From NCBI GenBank assembly GCA_020635435.1, contig JACJZU010000002.1:248001-312000 (forward strand): a stretch of 64,000 nt of DNA, written 5' to 3'. Shown here one piece after another: positions 7,444-17,400 of the stretch; within the stretch, counting starts at the first letter, position 1, and every line of letters starts with the position of its first letter. The position numbers and the translations under genes were made by a program. The notes under the pieces were generated by a model. The model was not told the origin of the DNA. It saw nothing but the letters and a program-made list of their open reading frames with translations, and searched no databases. This stretch comes from Flavobacteriales bacterium (GTDB lineage Bacteria; Bacteroidota; Bacteroidia; NS11-12g; UBA9320).

Positions 7444-10400
7444 ATGAAAAAGCTTTTGATCTTCTTGTGTCTGTTCGGCGTTTTGGGTGCGGTTGAGCCA
7501 ATTTGGGCAAGTTCGCCACTAGGTTCCGAGATCAGTTACCGGCATCTGTCCGATCTCAAATATGAATTCCAGGTGAAGATCTATCGGGATTGCAGGGGAG
7601 TGCCCATGTCGACACCGGGTGCGACGATCCGTTGCTCAAGCGGTGCGGCCGTTGCAGTGTCATTGAGTCGGAAAAGCATTCGCGACGTTTCGGATATCTG
7701 CAGCAAAGCGAATAAGCCATGCTCACCTCCAAATACTATGTCGGGCTGGGGATTTGAAGAACACATTTTCACTGCCGTGGTCGATTTTTCCGAGTCGAAG
7801 TACGACAGTATCCGCAAGTGCTGCGAGGTGTTTTTTGAATTGGGTATGTGTTGCCGGAACGGTAGCATAACAACCGGTGTAAGCGGGAATTACTACAATT
7901 TTGCCATGCTGAACCTTTGCGCGGCAACACCCAATACATCGGCCATACTTACCGAAAAGCCCATAGTAAGTGTTTGCTGCAATACACCGGTTTATTATGC
8001 CTTTGGTGGGATGGATACGGTAAACCGGGATTCACTCAGTTACCGATTCGGGCATGCCTTACTGGGATTCAATAAAAAGGCAAGCTATAAGACCGGCTTA
8101 TCGCATGATTGGCCTTTGAGCGTATATGATCCAACCGGTCAGCGCAAGTCGTACCCGAAGCTTGATCCACCTATTGGCATGTACCTCGACCCTGTGAAAG
8201 GGGAATTGATCTTTACTCCTAAGGATTGTGATGAGATCGGGGTAGTGGTCGTGGAACTGCTTGAATGGGGGAGGGACAGGTCCGGCAAACCAATAGTTGT
8301 CGGAATCACCCGCCGCGATATGGTCGTGAGCATGCTTCAGTGCAGCGACAACAACCCACCTGTCATTCAAACCAGGTATGTACATCAGGTTTGTGAGGGA
8401 GACTCGCTCATTTTCGATGTACAAACAGAGGATAAAACTTTGATTCCTGCCCCACCGGCATCGGCGCCGGCGCCGGATACGGTCATTTTAAGCTGGAATG
8501 GAACCATTGCGGGTGCTGATCTTACCATTCTCAACCCAAAGGCAAGACTCAAAACGGGACGTTTCAGCTGGTTACCCGATTCCGGTTCTGCGAGAAAGGA
8601 GCCTTATCGATTCCTGCTCCGTTTGAGCGATGATCATTGCCCGCTACCCATTGTTGTATACAAGACGGTTGAAGTCTATGTATACCCGAGGCCCACGGCT
8701 GAATTCAGCACGCGCAAGATCAATTGCAGCGATGTCGAATTGTTGGCACGTGTGGATTCAGTCAGTAAACCCAAAGCTATACTGCATCGACGGCTCACCG
8801 ATCTGAACGGAAATGAACTTCCGCTGCCAGACTATGCGGATTTCAGCAGCAGTTCAGGGTCCAAAAGTCTGAATGCAGTGGATACACTTCGCATGCACCG
8901 CAACGGCCGCTTCATTATCGAACAAGAGTTTGTTATGCCGGCTGGATGTGCAGTGATTCACCGCGATACGCTCGAATTCGCAGGAATACCACAGATCGGA
9001 CTCGCTTCGGGTTTGGATACCTTTATTTGTTCAGGAACTGAACTTGTTCTGAAGGCCAGGGTACGCGAAGCCGTCGCTCCTTTTTTGTTTGAATGGAATT
9101 CTGTCTCAGGTGCGGACAGTATCACTTTGGTAATGCCAAATTCTGTTTCGGATTCACTCATTCAGGTGGACGTACGATCGGCAAACGCGTGTAAAGGCAG
9201 TGCTCAGGTCCGGGTTTTTCAGCGCAACAATCCCTATGTGGATCTCGGTTTGGACCGGGTTATTTGTTCGGGCGATCAGATCGAACTGGACCCCGTTGAT
9301 TCGTTGGCATCATGGGACGATCCGCGTGATGCGATCTATAACCCCGTGCGTCAAGGTAATGCATTGAAATACAGGTGGTTGAGGGTTGGAGGCGATGGTA
9401 TTCCAACGTATTTGGGGGATTCAACGCATGTAGTTTCGGGTATTGCCGGGAGTTATATCGTTGAGGTTACCGATTCGCTGAATTGCCGGGCAGTAGATTC
9501 CATGGAGCTGAAAGTGAATGAATTCACCGCGACCGTAGGTCCCGATCTCCTCCTTTGTCCGGGAACGCTTGTAGAGCTCACAGTCGATGGGCTGTCCGAA
9601 CACGATTCAGATCGGATTGAGGTGAGTTGGTATGAACTGCCTTCCAATCGGCTACTGCATGACGGTATAACTTATCGATATCTTTTTCAGGAAGATGTGG
9701 AATTGCTGGCTGAGGTTGAGCTAACCCAATATGGAGTAGCTTGTGCTCAACGCGATAGCCTCCTGATCCGATCCTTTGAGAAACCCGATCTGAGTTTATC
9801 CGATGATCTGGCCATTTGTTGCAATGCGGGGCCGCTTGATCTGGGTGAGCATACAGGTATTCCGGGCGGGAACTGGACCTGTCGGCAGGATAGTGCGCTG
9901 GTTGGCAGCAACTACTTTGAAACATCGGAGGCCTGTGGTCAAGAACCGGCAGTATTTGATCTGATCTACCGCTTCCACGAAAATTCGAATGGTTGTATTT
10001 GGGAGGACAGCCTGGAGCTTACCGTGAACCCGCAACCTTTTGTGGAGATCGATGAGTCGGTATTGCGTTTGGAAAGTTCTTCGGCACCATACCGCATTGC
10101 CCGAACTGCAGGAGTGCTAAACCTTCGGGCAAACCCGGTGAATGGTATATGGCGATCGGATTTTGAACGTGTACTGAATTTGAATGCATTTGATCCATCC
10201 AAGGCACCCGTTGATACCGTTTTCAATTTGTACTATGCGTATACCGATGCCAATGCTTGTTCCAGTGAGGACACGGTATCGGTTTTAGTTTACCAAACCG
10301 GCGGAATTGCGGGTCCTGCCTGGAAAGAGGTCCTTCCTTTTCCAAATCCGGTCTCGCTCGATGGTCGAATTTATTTACCGGAATCATTTGGTATAGAGGT

Positions 10401-10557
10401 TTATAGTACTACGGGTGTGCTCTTGCGGGAAATGAAAAGCGAGAAAAAAGAGGGATCAGTAGTGGCTGCCTCCGAGTTATTCCCAGCGAGCGGACTGTAT
10501 ATTCTGCACTTTCATAGCGGTAACGGAATCTTGCGTATCAAACAGTTGGTCTATTGA
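7444..10557 (+). CDS. Array member A: giant secreted surface protein, T9SS type A
   Basis: First of five tandem paralogues, 1037 residues. ATG 7444 has a GGAGGA ribosome-binding site three bases upstream and gives a signal peptide (MKKLLIFLCLFGVLGAVEPIWA). The conserved N-terminal domain (about residues 25-310) has the IYRDCRGV motif and vicinal cysteine pairs (KCCEVFFELGMCCRN). A CEGDSLIFDVQTEDK segment and a Pro/Ala-rich loop follow, then serial beta-sandwich-like modules including DSLASWDDPRD. The C terminus (FPNPVSLDGRIYLPESF ... SGLYILHF ... LRIKQLVY) is a type A sorting domain. Compared with members B-D it lacks a block of roughly 250 residues before the final modules. The gap to the upstream sigma operon is only 67 bp with no visible terminator. 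Likely an adhesin or surface-layer component; function unproven. Confidence 0.87.
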   Translation: MKKLLIFLCLFGVLGAVEPIWASSPLGSEISYRHLSDLKYEFQVKIYRDCRGVPMSTPGATIRCSSGAAVAVSLSRKSIRDVSDICSKANKPCSPPNTMSGWGFEEHIFTAVVDFSESKYDSIRKCCEVFFELGMCCRNGSITTGVSGNYYNFAMLNLCAATPNTSAILTEKPIVSVCCNTPVYYAFGGMDTVNRDSLSYRFGHALLGFNKKASYKTGLSHDWPLSVYDPTGQRKSYPKLDPPIGMYLDPVKGELIFTPKDCDEIGVVVVELLEWGRDRSGKPIVVGITRRDMVVSMLQCSDNNPPVIQTRYVHQVCEGDSLIFDVQTEDKTLIPAPPASAPAPDTVILSWNGTIAGADLTILNPKARLKTGRFSWLPDSGSARKEPYRFLLRLSDDHCPLPIVVYKTVEVYVYPRPTAEFSTRKINCSDVELLARVDSVSKPKAILHRRLTDLNGNELPLPDYADFSSSSGSKSLNAVDTLRMHRNGRFIIEQEFVMPAGCAVIHRDTLEFAGIPQIGLASGLDTFICSGTELVLKARVREAVAPFLFEWNSVSGADSITLVMPNSVSDSLIQVDVRSANACKGSAQVRVFQRNNPYVDLGLDRVICSGDQIELDPVDSLASWDDPRDAIYNPVRQGNALKYRWLRVGGDGIPTYLGDSTHVVSGIAGSYIVEVTDSLNCRAVDSMELKVNEFTATVGPDLLLCPGTLVELTVDGLSEHDSDRIEVSWYELPSNRLLHDGITYRYLFQEDVELLAEVELTQYGVACAQRDSLLIRSFEKPDLSLSDDLAICCNAGPLDLGEHTGIPGGNWTCRQDSALVGSNYFETSEACGQEPAVFDLIYRFHENSNGCIWEDSLELTVNPQPFVEIDESVLRLESSSAPYRIARTAGVLNLRANPVNGIWRSDFERVLNLNAFDPSKAPVDTVFNLYYAYTDANACSSEDTVSVLVYQTGGIAGPAWKEVLPFPNPVSLDGRIYLPESFGIEVYSTTGVLLREMKSEKKEGSVVAASELFPASGLYILHFHSGNGILRIKQLVY

Positions 10558-10653
10558 ACGACCTGAATTAGGTGTTGAGTTGTGTATGAATCAGGCAGGC
10601 GCTCCGTCGGATGGTAATACTGATGGTTGAGCCGGCTTCATAGGTTGACGAGT

Positions 10654-13600
10654 ATGAAAATCCTTCGAATTGTGTTATTACTGCTTTTAATGGGTTCGCT
10701 ACTATCCAGGTCTGAGAGTGCGCGGGCTTCGCATATTCTGGGTGCGGATCTAACCTATCGTTGGGTGGATACGCTGACGTACGAATTCACGCTGAAATTC
10801 TACCGCGATTGCCGCGGCGTTGCACTCACCGACACATCGTTTACCTGCACGATCAGCTGTTCCAATGGGGGAACGACCAGAAAAGTTACCATGGTACGGG
10901 ATAGCATCCGGGAGATCACCCCACTATGCGACTCGGCGGGAACTTATTGCGATCCGCGCAATTCAAAAGTAACCGGAAAAGGGATCGAGGAGCATGTCTA
11001 TAAAGTGGTGATCGATCTGCGCAAATCGCCATACGACAGTCTGCAATATTGCTGCGGCATCCGCTTCGACGTTCGAACCTGCTGTCGAAGTAATTCCATC
11101 ACCACAGGGCCATCCGGTTACTTTTACACATATGCTCTGCTCGATATCTGCCGCGCTCCTACCAACAGTTCTCCTCAGTTTGGAGAAAGCGCGATCACTT
11201 CGATCTGTTGTAATCAGCCGTTCTATTGGAACCTGGCGGCTGCAGATACAGCTGAATTCGATTCCCTCTCCTATGCATTCGCACAACCATTGTCCGGGTG
11301 GAACCAAAAGGTGACCTATTCCGGAAAGTATACGTATAAACTACCCTTTACAGTTTACGATCCAACCGGACGTGGAACGACAAATCCGAATACAAATCCT
11401 CCGACCGGACTCTATTTCGATCCCCAAACCGGAGACCTCATCTTTACACCTACCAATTGCAACGAAGTTACCGTGGTAGCCATCGAGGTGAAGGAATGGC
11501 GGAAGGATAGTTCCGGTAAGTTTGTGCAGATCGGCACAACGAGGAGGGATATGCAGTTTGAGGTAAGCCAGTGTCCGCTCAACAATCCTCCTATCCTGAA
11601 CGGCCCTTTTTCCTATTCGGTTTGTGAAGAAACGACATTAAGTTTCAATATAACTACGGACGACAAAGTATTCATTCCGCCTCCACCTGCTCCAAAGCCT
11701 CCGGCAGATACGCTGGAAATGACCTGGAACAAAGGCATACCTATGGCTGAATTCAAAATTCTAGATCCCACAGCCCGCCTCAAAACAGGACGCTTTTCAT
11801 GGACACCGCCTCGGGGAACTTCCAGAACCTACCCCTACGACTTTGCCGTAAAAGTTCAAGACGATCATTGTCCCGAAAGAGCAACCAGTATTCGCGCTTT
11901 TCATGTTCAGGTGCGTCCGAAGAGCAAAGGTCGCACGTCCATCCGGGCATTGAGCTGTTCCGATGTTGAACTCAAAAGCATACCCGACACCGTGTTCCGA
12001 TCTCCACTGAAGTATATCTGGAACCTGTTGGATAGCAATGGGAATGCGGTGTACGATCCCGGGGTCTTCAGCTTCAGATCCAATGGCTCCACTATAAGTA
12101 AAGCTGCCGTGGACACACTGCATCTGTTGAAAGGTGGAAAGTACTATGTGCGCCATCAACTCTCCGATGCAAATGGTTGCCCTGTTCTGTTCATAGACAC
12201 ATTAACAGTTGGAACTATACCACAGATCAAGTTCACAAGCAGCGGAGATACATTCACTTGCGACAAAGAAAGCGTTGAACTTTCAGCGTATTTATCAGAT
12301 ACCCTCTTGCCCTTGAAATATACCTGGAGCACAGGCGAAAGCAGCGCCTCCGTTCGCTTTAAGGTGAACGATACCTTAGCTCATGAAACGGTTTGGCTGG
12401 AAGTTGAAAATGCAAACCGATGTGCGAACAGAGCGGCCATCACCGTCCTCAAGAGGCCGCGTCCTTTCGCAGATCTGGGATTGAATAAGCGCATTTGTTC
12501 CGGAGATTCCATTCATTTAAAAAGCCGGGATTCACTGGCCTGGTGGGACGATCCTCGCGACACCTCGTATTTACCTCGTCTGCAGGGTTCCCTTTTAAAT
12601 CGAATAGTAGTTTTTCGCGATGGAAAAAGTACTGATACCCTGGGTTCCTCCAAGTCATATTGGGTGTCGAAGGAAGGAACTTACGAGATCTTTGTGCGCG
12701 ATTCGCTGGGATGCACGGCCCGAGATTCAATGCGACTGGACCGGAACGAGTACAAGGCGCGTTCCGCAGTACAGGACTCTACGGTTTGTCCGGGATCTGA
12801 CGTGCTCTTTCATATTTCAGATCGCCAATTGATCCATCCCAAGGCCAATATGGATATCTACTGGTTCAATATCAATGGTTCCGCGCCTGTTTCATTAGGA
12901 ACGGGTGATAGCTTGAACGTGACTATTCGAACCGATCTGAAAGTGTGGCTGAGCATGAAAGTAACTGAACTCGGTGTTACGTGTTATTCAAATGATACGT
13001 TTGATGTAGGAGCACACTCGGTTATGGGCTTACAGATGCCTGGACCGAAGGAGGTATGTTGCAACGGGGATCTTGATCTGCGAAGCCTGGCAAGTCAGGG
13101 TGGCGGTATCTGGAATTGTACTTCGGATCCTACCCTCATTTTGAACGGAGATTCGTTTGATGTTTCGTCGGCTTGTTCCCATACCAAAGCGATCTATTGG
13201 CTGAGCTATAACCTAATGGACACCAATAACCAATGTGTGGCGGTCGATAGCTTTCCCGTTACGGTTCGACCCTTGCCCCGTGTGGGTGTAAGGGATCTGT
13301 TTACCTGCCAAAGTAAAAAACAGGTCGAGTTGGCACGTGAACTGGTTTTTTTACCATCCAATTTGAGATTGGGGACACACAAATACAACTGTTTGAATTG
13401 CGGGAGTACCTACAACTGGAGCGACATCTTACACGACCGGAACAATGGATTCCCATATCCGGATCATATACTTCGAATTGACACGGCACATTTCCCATTT
13501 CAGGGGGCCGAAGAAACGCTGGAAATAGAATTTGAATATACCGACGTATTTGGCTGTATAAATCGCGATACGGCCACAGTTCGCGTTGTTCGCGATATAG

Positions 13601-14430
13601 AGATCCGTTGGGAGCCGTTTTCGGGATTGTGCAGGGAAAGGGAATCCATTGATCTTAAGCAGTATACAGGCGTGAAGCCCTCCGATGGGTACTGGATGCC
13701 ATACGATACATCCATAAGTGGATATTTAAACTATTCAGAAGTTAAAAACGCTTTCTATGGAGGAGTTGGAAAAGGAGATAGTATAGATCTTTTGAAGATA
13801 CCTGAAGGAGGAGGAAGGATCTATTTGCGCTATACACACAGCAATTCGGGTTGCGATTTTGTTCGGGATACTACTTTGACGGTCTTTAAAAAACCTAGTG
13901 TGAAGATCGATACTCGGAGCCTTCAGATAGAAGACAGTACGGAACCGTTCCGGATCAAACAGCGCAACCCGTTCATTACACTTTCCGGAATCCCGGAGGG
14001 CGGTGTTTGGACAGCTGACTATCCGAGAACTTTGAATCGCGATGTATTTCATCCTTCCAGCGCACCGCTTGACCTTCCGTTCAGGATCTATTACACGTTC
14101 ACCGATAGCAATACTTGCTCCGCAACCGATACCGTTTATGTTGAGGTATTTGATGCTTTAAGAGCAGAGGATATCGACCCGGGCGAGGCCGGGATCTATC
14201 CCAATCCACTTTGGATCGGTGAGACCTTGTATATTGACGGATCATTTCAGACCGTGCGGATCCTCGATCTGAAAGGGCGTTTGTTGTTTGAACAGGAAAA
14301 TTTTGATGGAACAAAGAAGATTTTTACAATACCATGCAACATTTTCTCGCGGCCAGGTGTCTTCTTTGTGGAAACTCGATCCGAGCTGGGTTCAAGGAAG
14401 TTGAAACTTCTAGTCCTGGAACGGTCTTGA
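10654..14430 (+). CDS. Array member B: giant secreted surface protein, T9SS type A
   Basis: 1258 residues from ATG 10654, with a signal peptide (MKILRIVLLLLLMGSLLSRSESARA) ending just before SHILGADLTYRW, the start of the shared N-terminal domain. This domain contains KFYRDCRGVAL and the cysteine pairs YCCGIRFDVRTCCRS and ICCNQPFYWN. Downstream are the CEETTLSFNITTDDK segment, the PPPPAPKPPADT loop, the DSLAWWDDPRDTSY module and a block also found in members C and D (DLFTCQSKKQVELARELVF through GGGRIYLRYTHSNSGC). It ends in a type A sorting domain (IYPNPLWIGETLYIDG ... GVFFVETRSELGSRKLKLLV). It is thus C/D-like for most of its length but carries the A-type anchor. 96 bp follow member A, with no terminator seen, so cotranscription is likely. 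Confidence 0.87.
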   Translation: MKILRIVLLLLLMGSLLSRSESARASHILGADLTYRWVDTLTYEFTLKFYRDCRGVALTDTSFTCTISCSNGGTTRKVTMVRDSIREITPLCDSAGTYCDPRNSKVTGKGIEEHVYKVVIDLRKSPYDSLQYCCGIRFDVRTCCRSNSITTGPSGYFYTYALLDICRAPTNSSPQFGESAITSICCNQPFYWNLAAADTAEFDSLSYAFAQPLSGWNQKVTYSGKYTYKLPFTVYDPTGRGTTNPNTNPPTGLYFDPQTGDLIFTPTNCNEVTVVAIEVKEWRKDSSGKFVQIGTTRRDMQFEVSQCPLNNPPILNGPFSYSVCEETTLSFNITTDDKVFIPPPPAPKPPADTLEMTWNKGIPMAEFKILDPTARLKTGRFSWTPPRGTSRTYPYDFAVKVQDDHCPERATSIRAFHVQVRPKSKGRTSIRALSCSDVELKSIPDTVFRSPLKYIWNLLDSNGNAVYDPGVFSFRSNGSTISKAAVDTLHLLKGGKYYVRHQLSDANGCPVLFIDTLTVGTIPQIKFTSSGDTFTCDKESVELSAYLSDTLLPLKYTWSTGESSASVRFKVNDTLAHETVWLEVENANRCANRAAITVLKRPRPFADLGLNKRICSGDSIHLKSRDSLAWWDDPRDTSYLPRLQGSLLNRIVVFRDGKSTDTLGSSKSYWVSKEGTYEIFVRDSLGCTARDSMRLDRNEYKARSAVQDSTVCPGSDVLFHISDRQLIHPKANMDIYWFNINGSAPVSLGTGDSLNVTIRTDLKVWLSMKVTELGVTCYSNDTFDVGAHSVMGLQMPGPKEVCCNGDLDLRSLASQGGGIWNCTSDPTLILNGDSFDVSSACSHTKAIYWLSYNLMDTNNQCVAVDSFPVTVRPLPRVGVRDLFTCQSKKQVELARELVFLPSNLRLGTHKYNCLNCGSTYNWSDILHDRNNGFPYPDHILRIDTAHFPFQGAEETLEIEFEYTDVFGCINRDTATVRVVRDIEIRWEPFSGLCRERESIDLKQYTGVKPSDGYWMPYDTSISGYLNYSEVKNAFYGGVGKGDSIDLLKIPEGGGRIYLRYTHSNSGCDFVRDTTLTVFKKPSVKIDTRSLQIEDSTEPFRIKQRNPFITLSGIPEGGVWTADYPRTLNRDVFHPSSAPLDLPFRIYYTFTDSNTCSATDTVYVEVFDALRAEDIDPGEAGIYPNPLWIGETLYIDGSFQTVRILDLKGRLLFEQENFDGTKKIFTIPCNIFSRPGVFFVETRSELGSRKLKLLVLERS

Positions 14431-14487
14431 GAGATCCTAAAGGTTTGATTTATTGTGCTTTATGAACAAATTTTAACTCGAAGCTAC

Positions 14488-17400
14488 ATGAAATTTTTTA
14501 GTCAACTTACAGTAGTTCTATCCATATTTATGCTCGGTTTTGTGGCTCCCAAAGCACATGCCACGCACGTAATGGGTGCCGATATCACGTATAAGTGTAT
14601 CGACACTTTGAAATTTAAATTCGTGGTTAAGATGTACCGCGATTGTCGGGGTGTTCCACTTTCGAATATTTCCAGTTTGACACGTGTGCGCTGTGCTTCC
14701 GGAGGAAGTGCGCAATCCGTGTCCATGACCCTGACAGGAATTCGCGACGTTACACCCGTTTGTGCATCGGCCGGTAATCCCTGTAATCCAAAAAATACCT
14801 GGGGAACCGGAGAAGGGATTGAAGAACACACCTTTGAAGTCACGATCGACTTCAATAAAACGCCATATAGTAATCTGAAGAACTGTTGTGAGGTCATCTT
14901 TGAAACAGGCCAGTGTTGCCGAAATAGTTCCATCAACACCGGTGCATCGAATGCCAACTTCTACACCTTTGCGATGATCAATCTGTGTAAGGCACCGTGT
15001 AACAGTTCACCGGCCCTTACTACGGAACCGATCGCATTCCTCTGTTGTAACAGTCCGTTCTTTTACAACAATGGGGCATCGGATACAGCCAACTTCGACT
15101 CGCTTTCTTATTCTTTCATTGACCCGCTGAGCGGTTGGAATCAGAAGATCAACTACAGCGGGAACTATTCCTATAAAACGCCTTTCAAAGCCTACGATCC
15201 AACCGGACGCGGAACAGTTAATCCGAATGCAAACCCACCTATCGGTATCTACCTGGACCCTGAAACCGGAGACCTGATCTTCACACCAGTTAAATGTGAT
15301 GAGATCACTGTAGCCGTATTGGAGGTGCGCGAATGGAGGAAAAATAAAAGTGGCAAATATGAATTGATCGGTATAACGAGGCGGGACATGCAGTTCTGGA
15401 CCAAGACCTGTCCGGATAACAATCCGCCCGAGATCAAAGGACCCTATAGCTATTCGGTATGTGAAGGAAGCAATCTGTGCTTCAACATAACCACGGACGA
15501 TAAAGTGTTCGTTCCACCACCTCCATTACCTAAACCGGATCCCGATACGGTCACCATTAAGTGGAACCGGGGTATACCGGGGGCGACATTCACGGTAGTG
15601 AACCCGACAGCCCGCCTGCAAACCGGACGATTCTGCTGGACACCACCTGTGGGTTCGGCCAGTGATCTTCCCTATTCGTTCACTGTCACGGCACGGGATG
15701 ATGCATGTCCGTTGAACGCGGTAACAGTGCGCTCGTTTCAGGTATTGGTTAAACCAAAGGCCCAAACCGAGCGTAAGATCACCAAACTGCCATGCGGACG
15801 CTATGCGATCGAATCGGAGATCTTCCCCAATTTCAAGAACCCGCCTCGCTACCAATGGCAGCTTTTGGATAAGGATCAGAAGATCCTGTTCAGCCGTTCG
15901 CAGGGCTATATCGAGAGTACCGGAAGTTTCCTGAGTACCAAGCAAAAAGATACGATCTTGTTCCGCAAGGGCGGTACGTATATCATTCAACATACGATCA
16001 ACAACGCACCCAACTGTCCAACGAACTACTACGATACCATCAAGGTACCGGATCTGTTGGAGGTGGATGTGAACTTTGGACCGGACACCTTTGTATGTGC
16101 GGGGACCACGCTTCGCCTGCAACCGAGGATCAAGAACGGAGCCCCACCCGTTAAATATAAATGGGGAACCGGCGATACTACTGATTATCTCGATGTGACC
16201 GTTCCCAGCTGGAATCCGGATACATCTTTCTACGTGGAGATCATCGACGGGAACGGCTGTACAGCCTGGGATTCCTCGTATGTATTCCTTCGGGAGAATC
16301 CGATCGTCAAGATCGGCCCGGATCGGCGGATCTGCGATTACGATTCGATCCTGTTGGTGCCGATCGATTCACTGGCCTATTGGGACGATCCGCGGGATAC
16401 GAGCGAGTACCGCGTTCGTCAGGGTGATACCCTGTATAAGGAATGGTACCACAACGGTGTGCTCACCAGTACCGATACGATATTAAAGACCAGCATCGCG
16501 GGAGAATACATCATAACGGTTCGCGACTCACTGGGTTGTGCGGCCAGCGATACGATGATACTGCGGGTGAACGATCATGTGGAAGCCAATGCGGGACCAA
16601 ACCAGACCATCTGTTGGGACGATGTGTTAACCCTGGTGGCCAAGGGACTCGATACGGTCAATAACGCCAAAACGGGAACCTACCGCTGGTGGAATTACAC
16701 CACACCCCCGGATAAGGATATGGGAACCCGCGATACCCAGCAGTTCAATCTGCGGGTGAGTTCCGACTACCGATTAGGGCTTTGGGTCACTGAAGATACC
16801 ACCACCTGTTTCGATGACGATTCGGTCTCGGTAAAGGTGAACCCGCTGCCCATACTTACCATGCCGGCCAACAAAACGATCTGCTGCGATGCGGGTGTTG
16901 TGAACCTGCGGTTGGATGAGAAGCCGGCAGGAGGTTTCTGGTCGTGTGTGCAGAACCCGACCTATGTGACCTCGGGCTATCTGTTCCAGACCCAACTGGC
17001 CTGTGCCACCAACCGCACGGTGAACTGGGTTACCTATACCTATGTGGATCCATCAACGGCCTGTATAAGCCGGGACAGTTTTACCATTACGGTGAATCCG
17101 TTGCCCCGTGTCCAATTGCGGGACGGTTATTTCTGTCAGGACAAGGAGATCGTGAATTTGGGCGATGAGATCGTAATTGCTCCGGGTAACCTGAATTTGG
17201 GAACGCAAACCTGGAACTGTCTGGATTGCAAATCGTACGACTTCTCGAAGATCCTGTTCGACCTGCGTGGTGGGGTAGGATTCCCGGAATACGTACTTCG
17301 GATCGATGAGAATAATATGCCATTGAACGGCAAAACGGCCGACACGATCGTGATCGAGTTGGTATACCGCAGCGGAGATGGTTGTTACAACCGCGATACA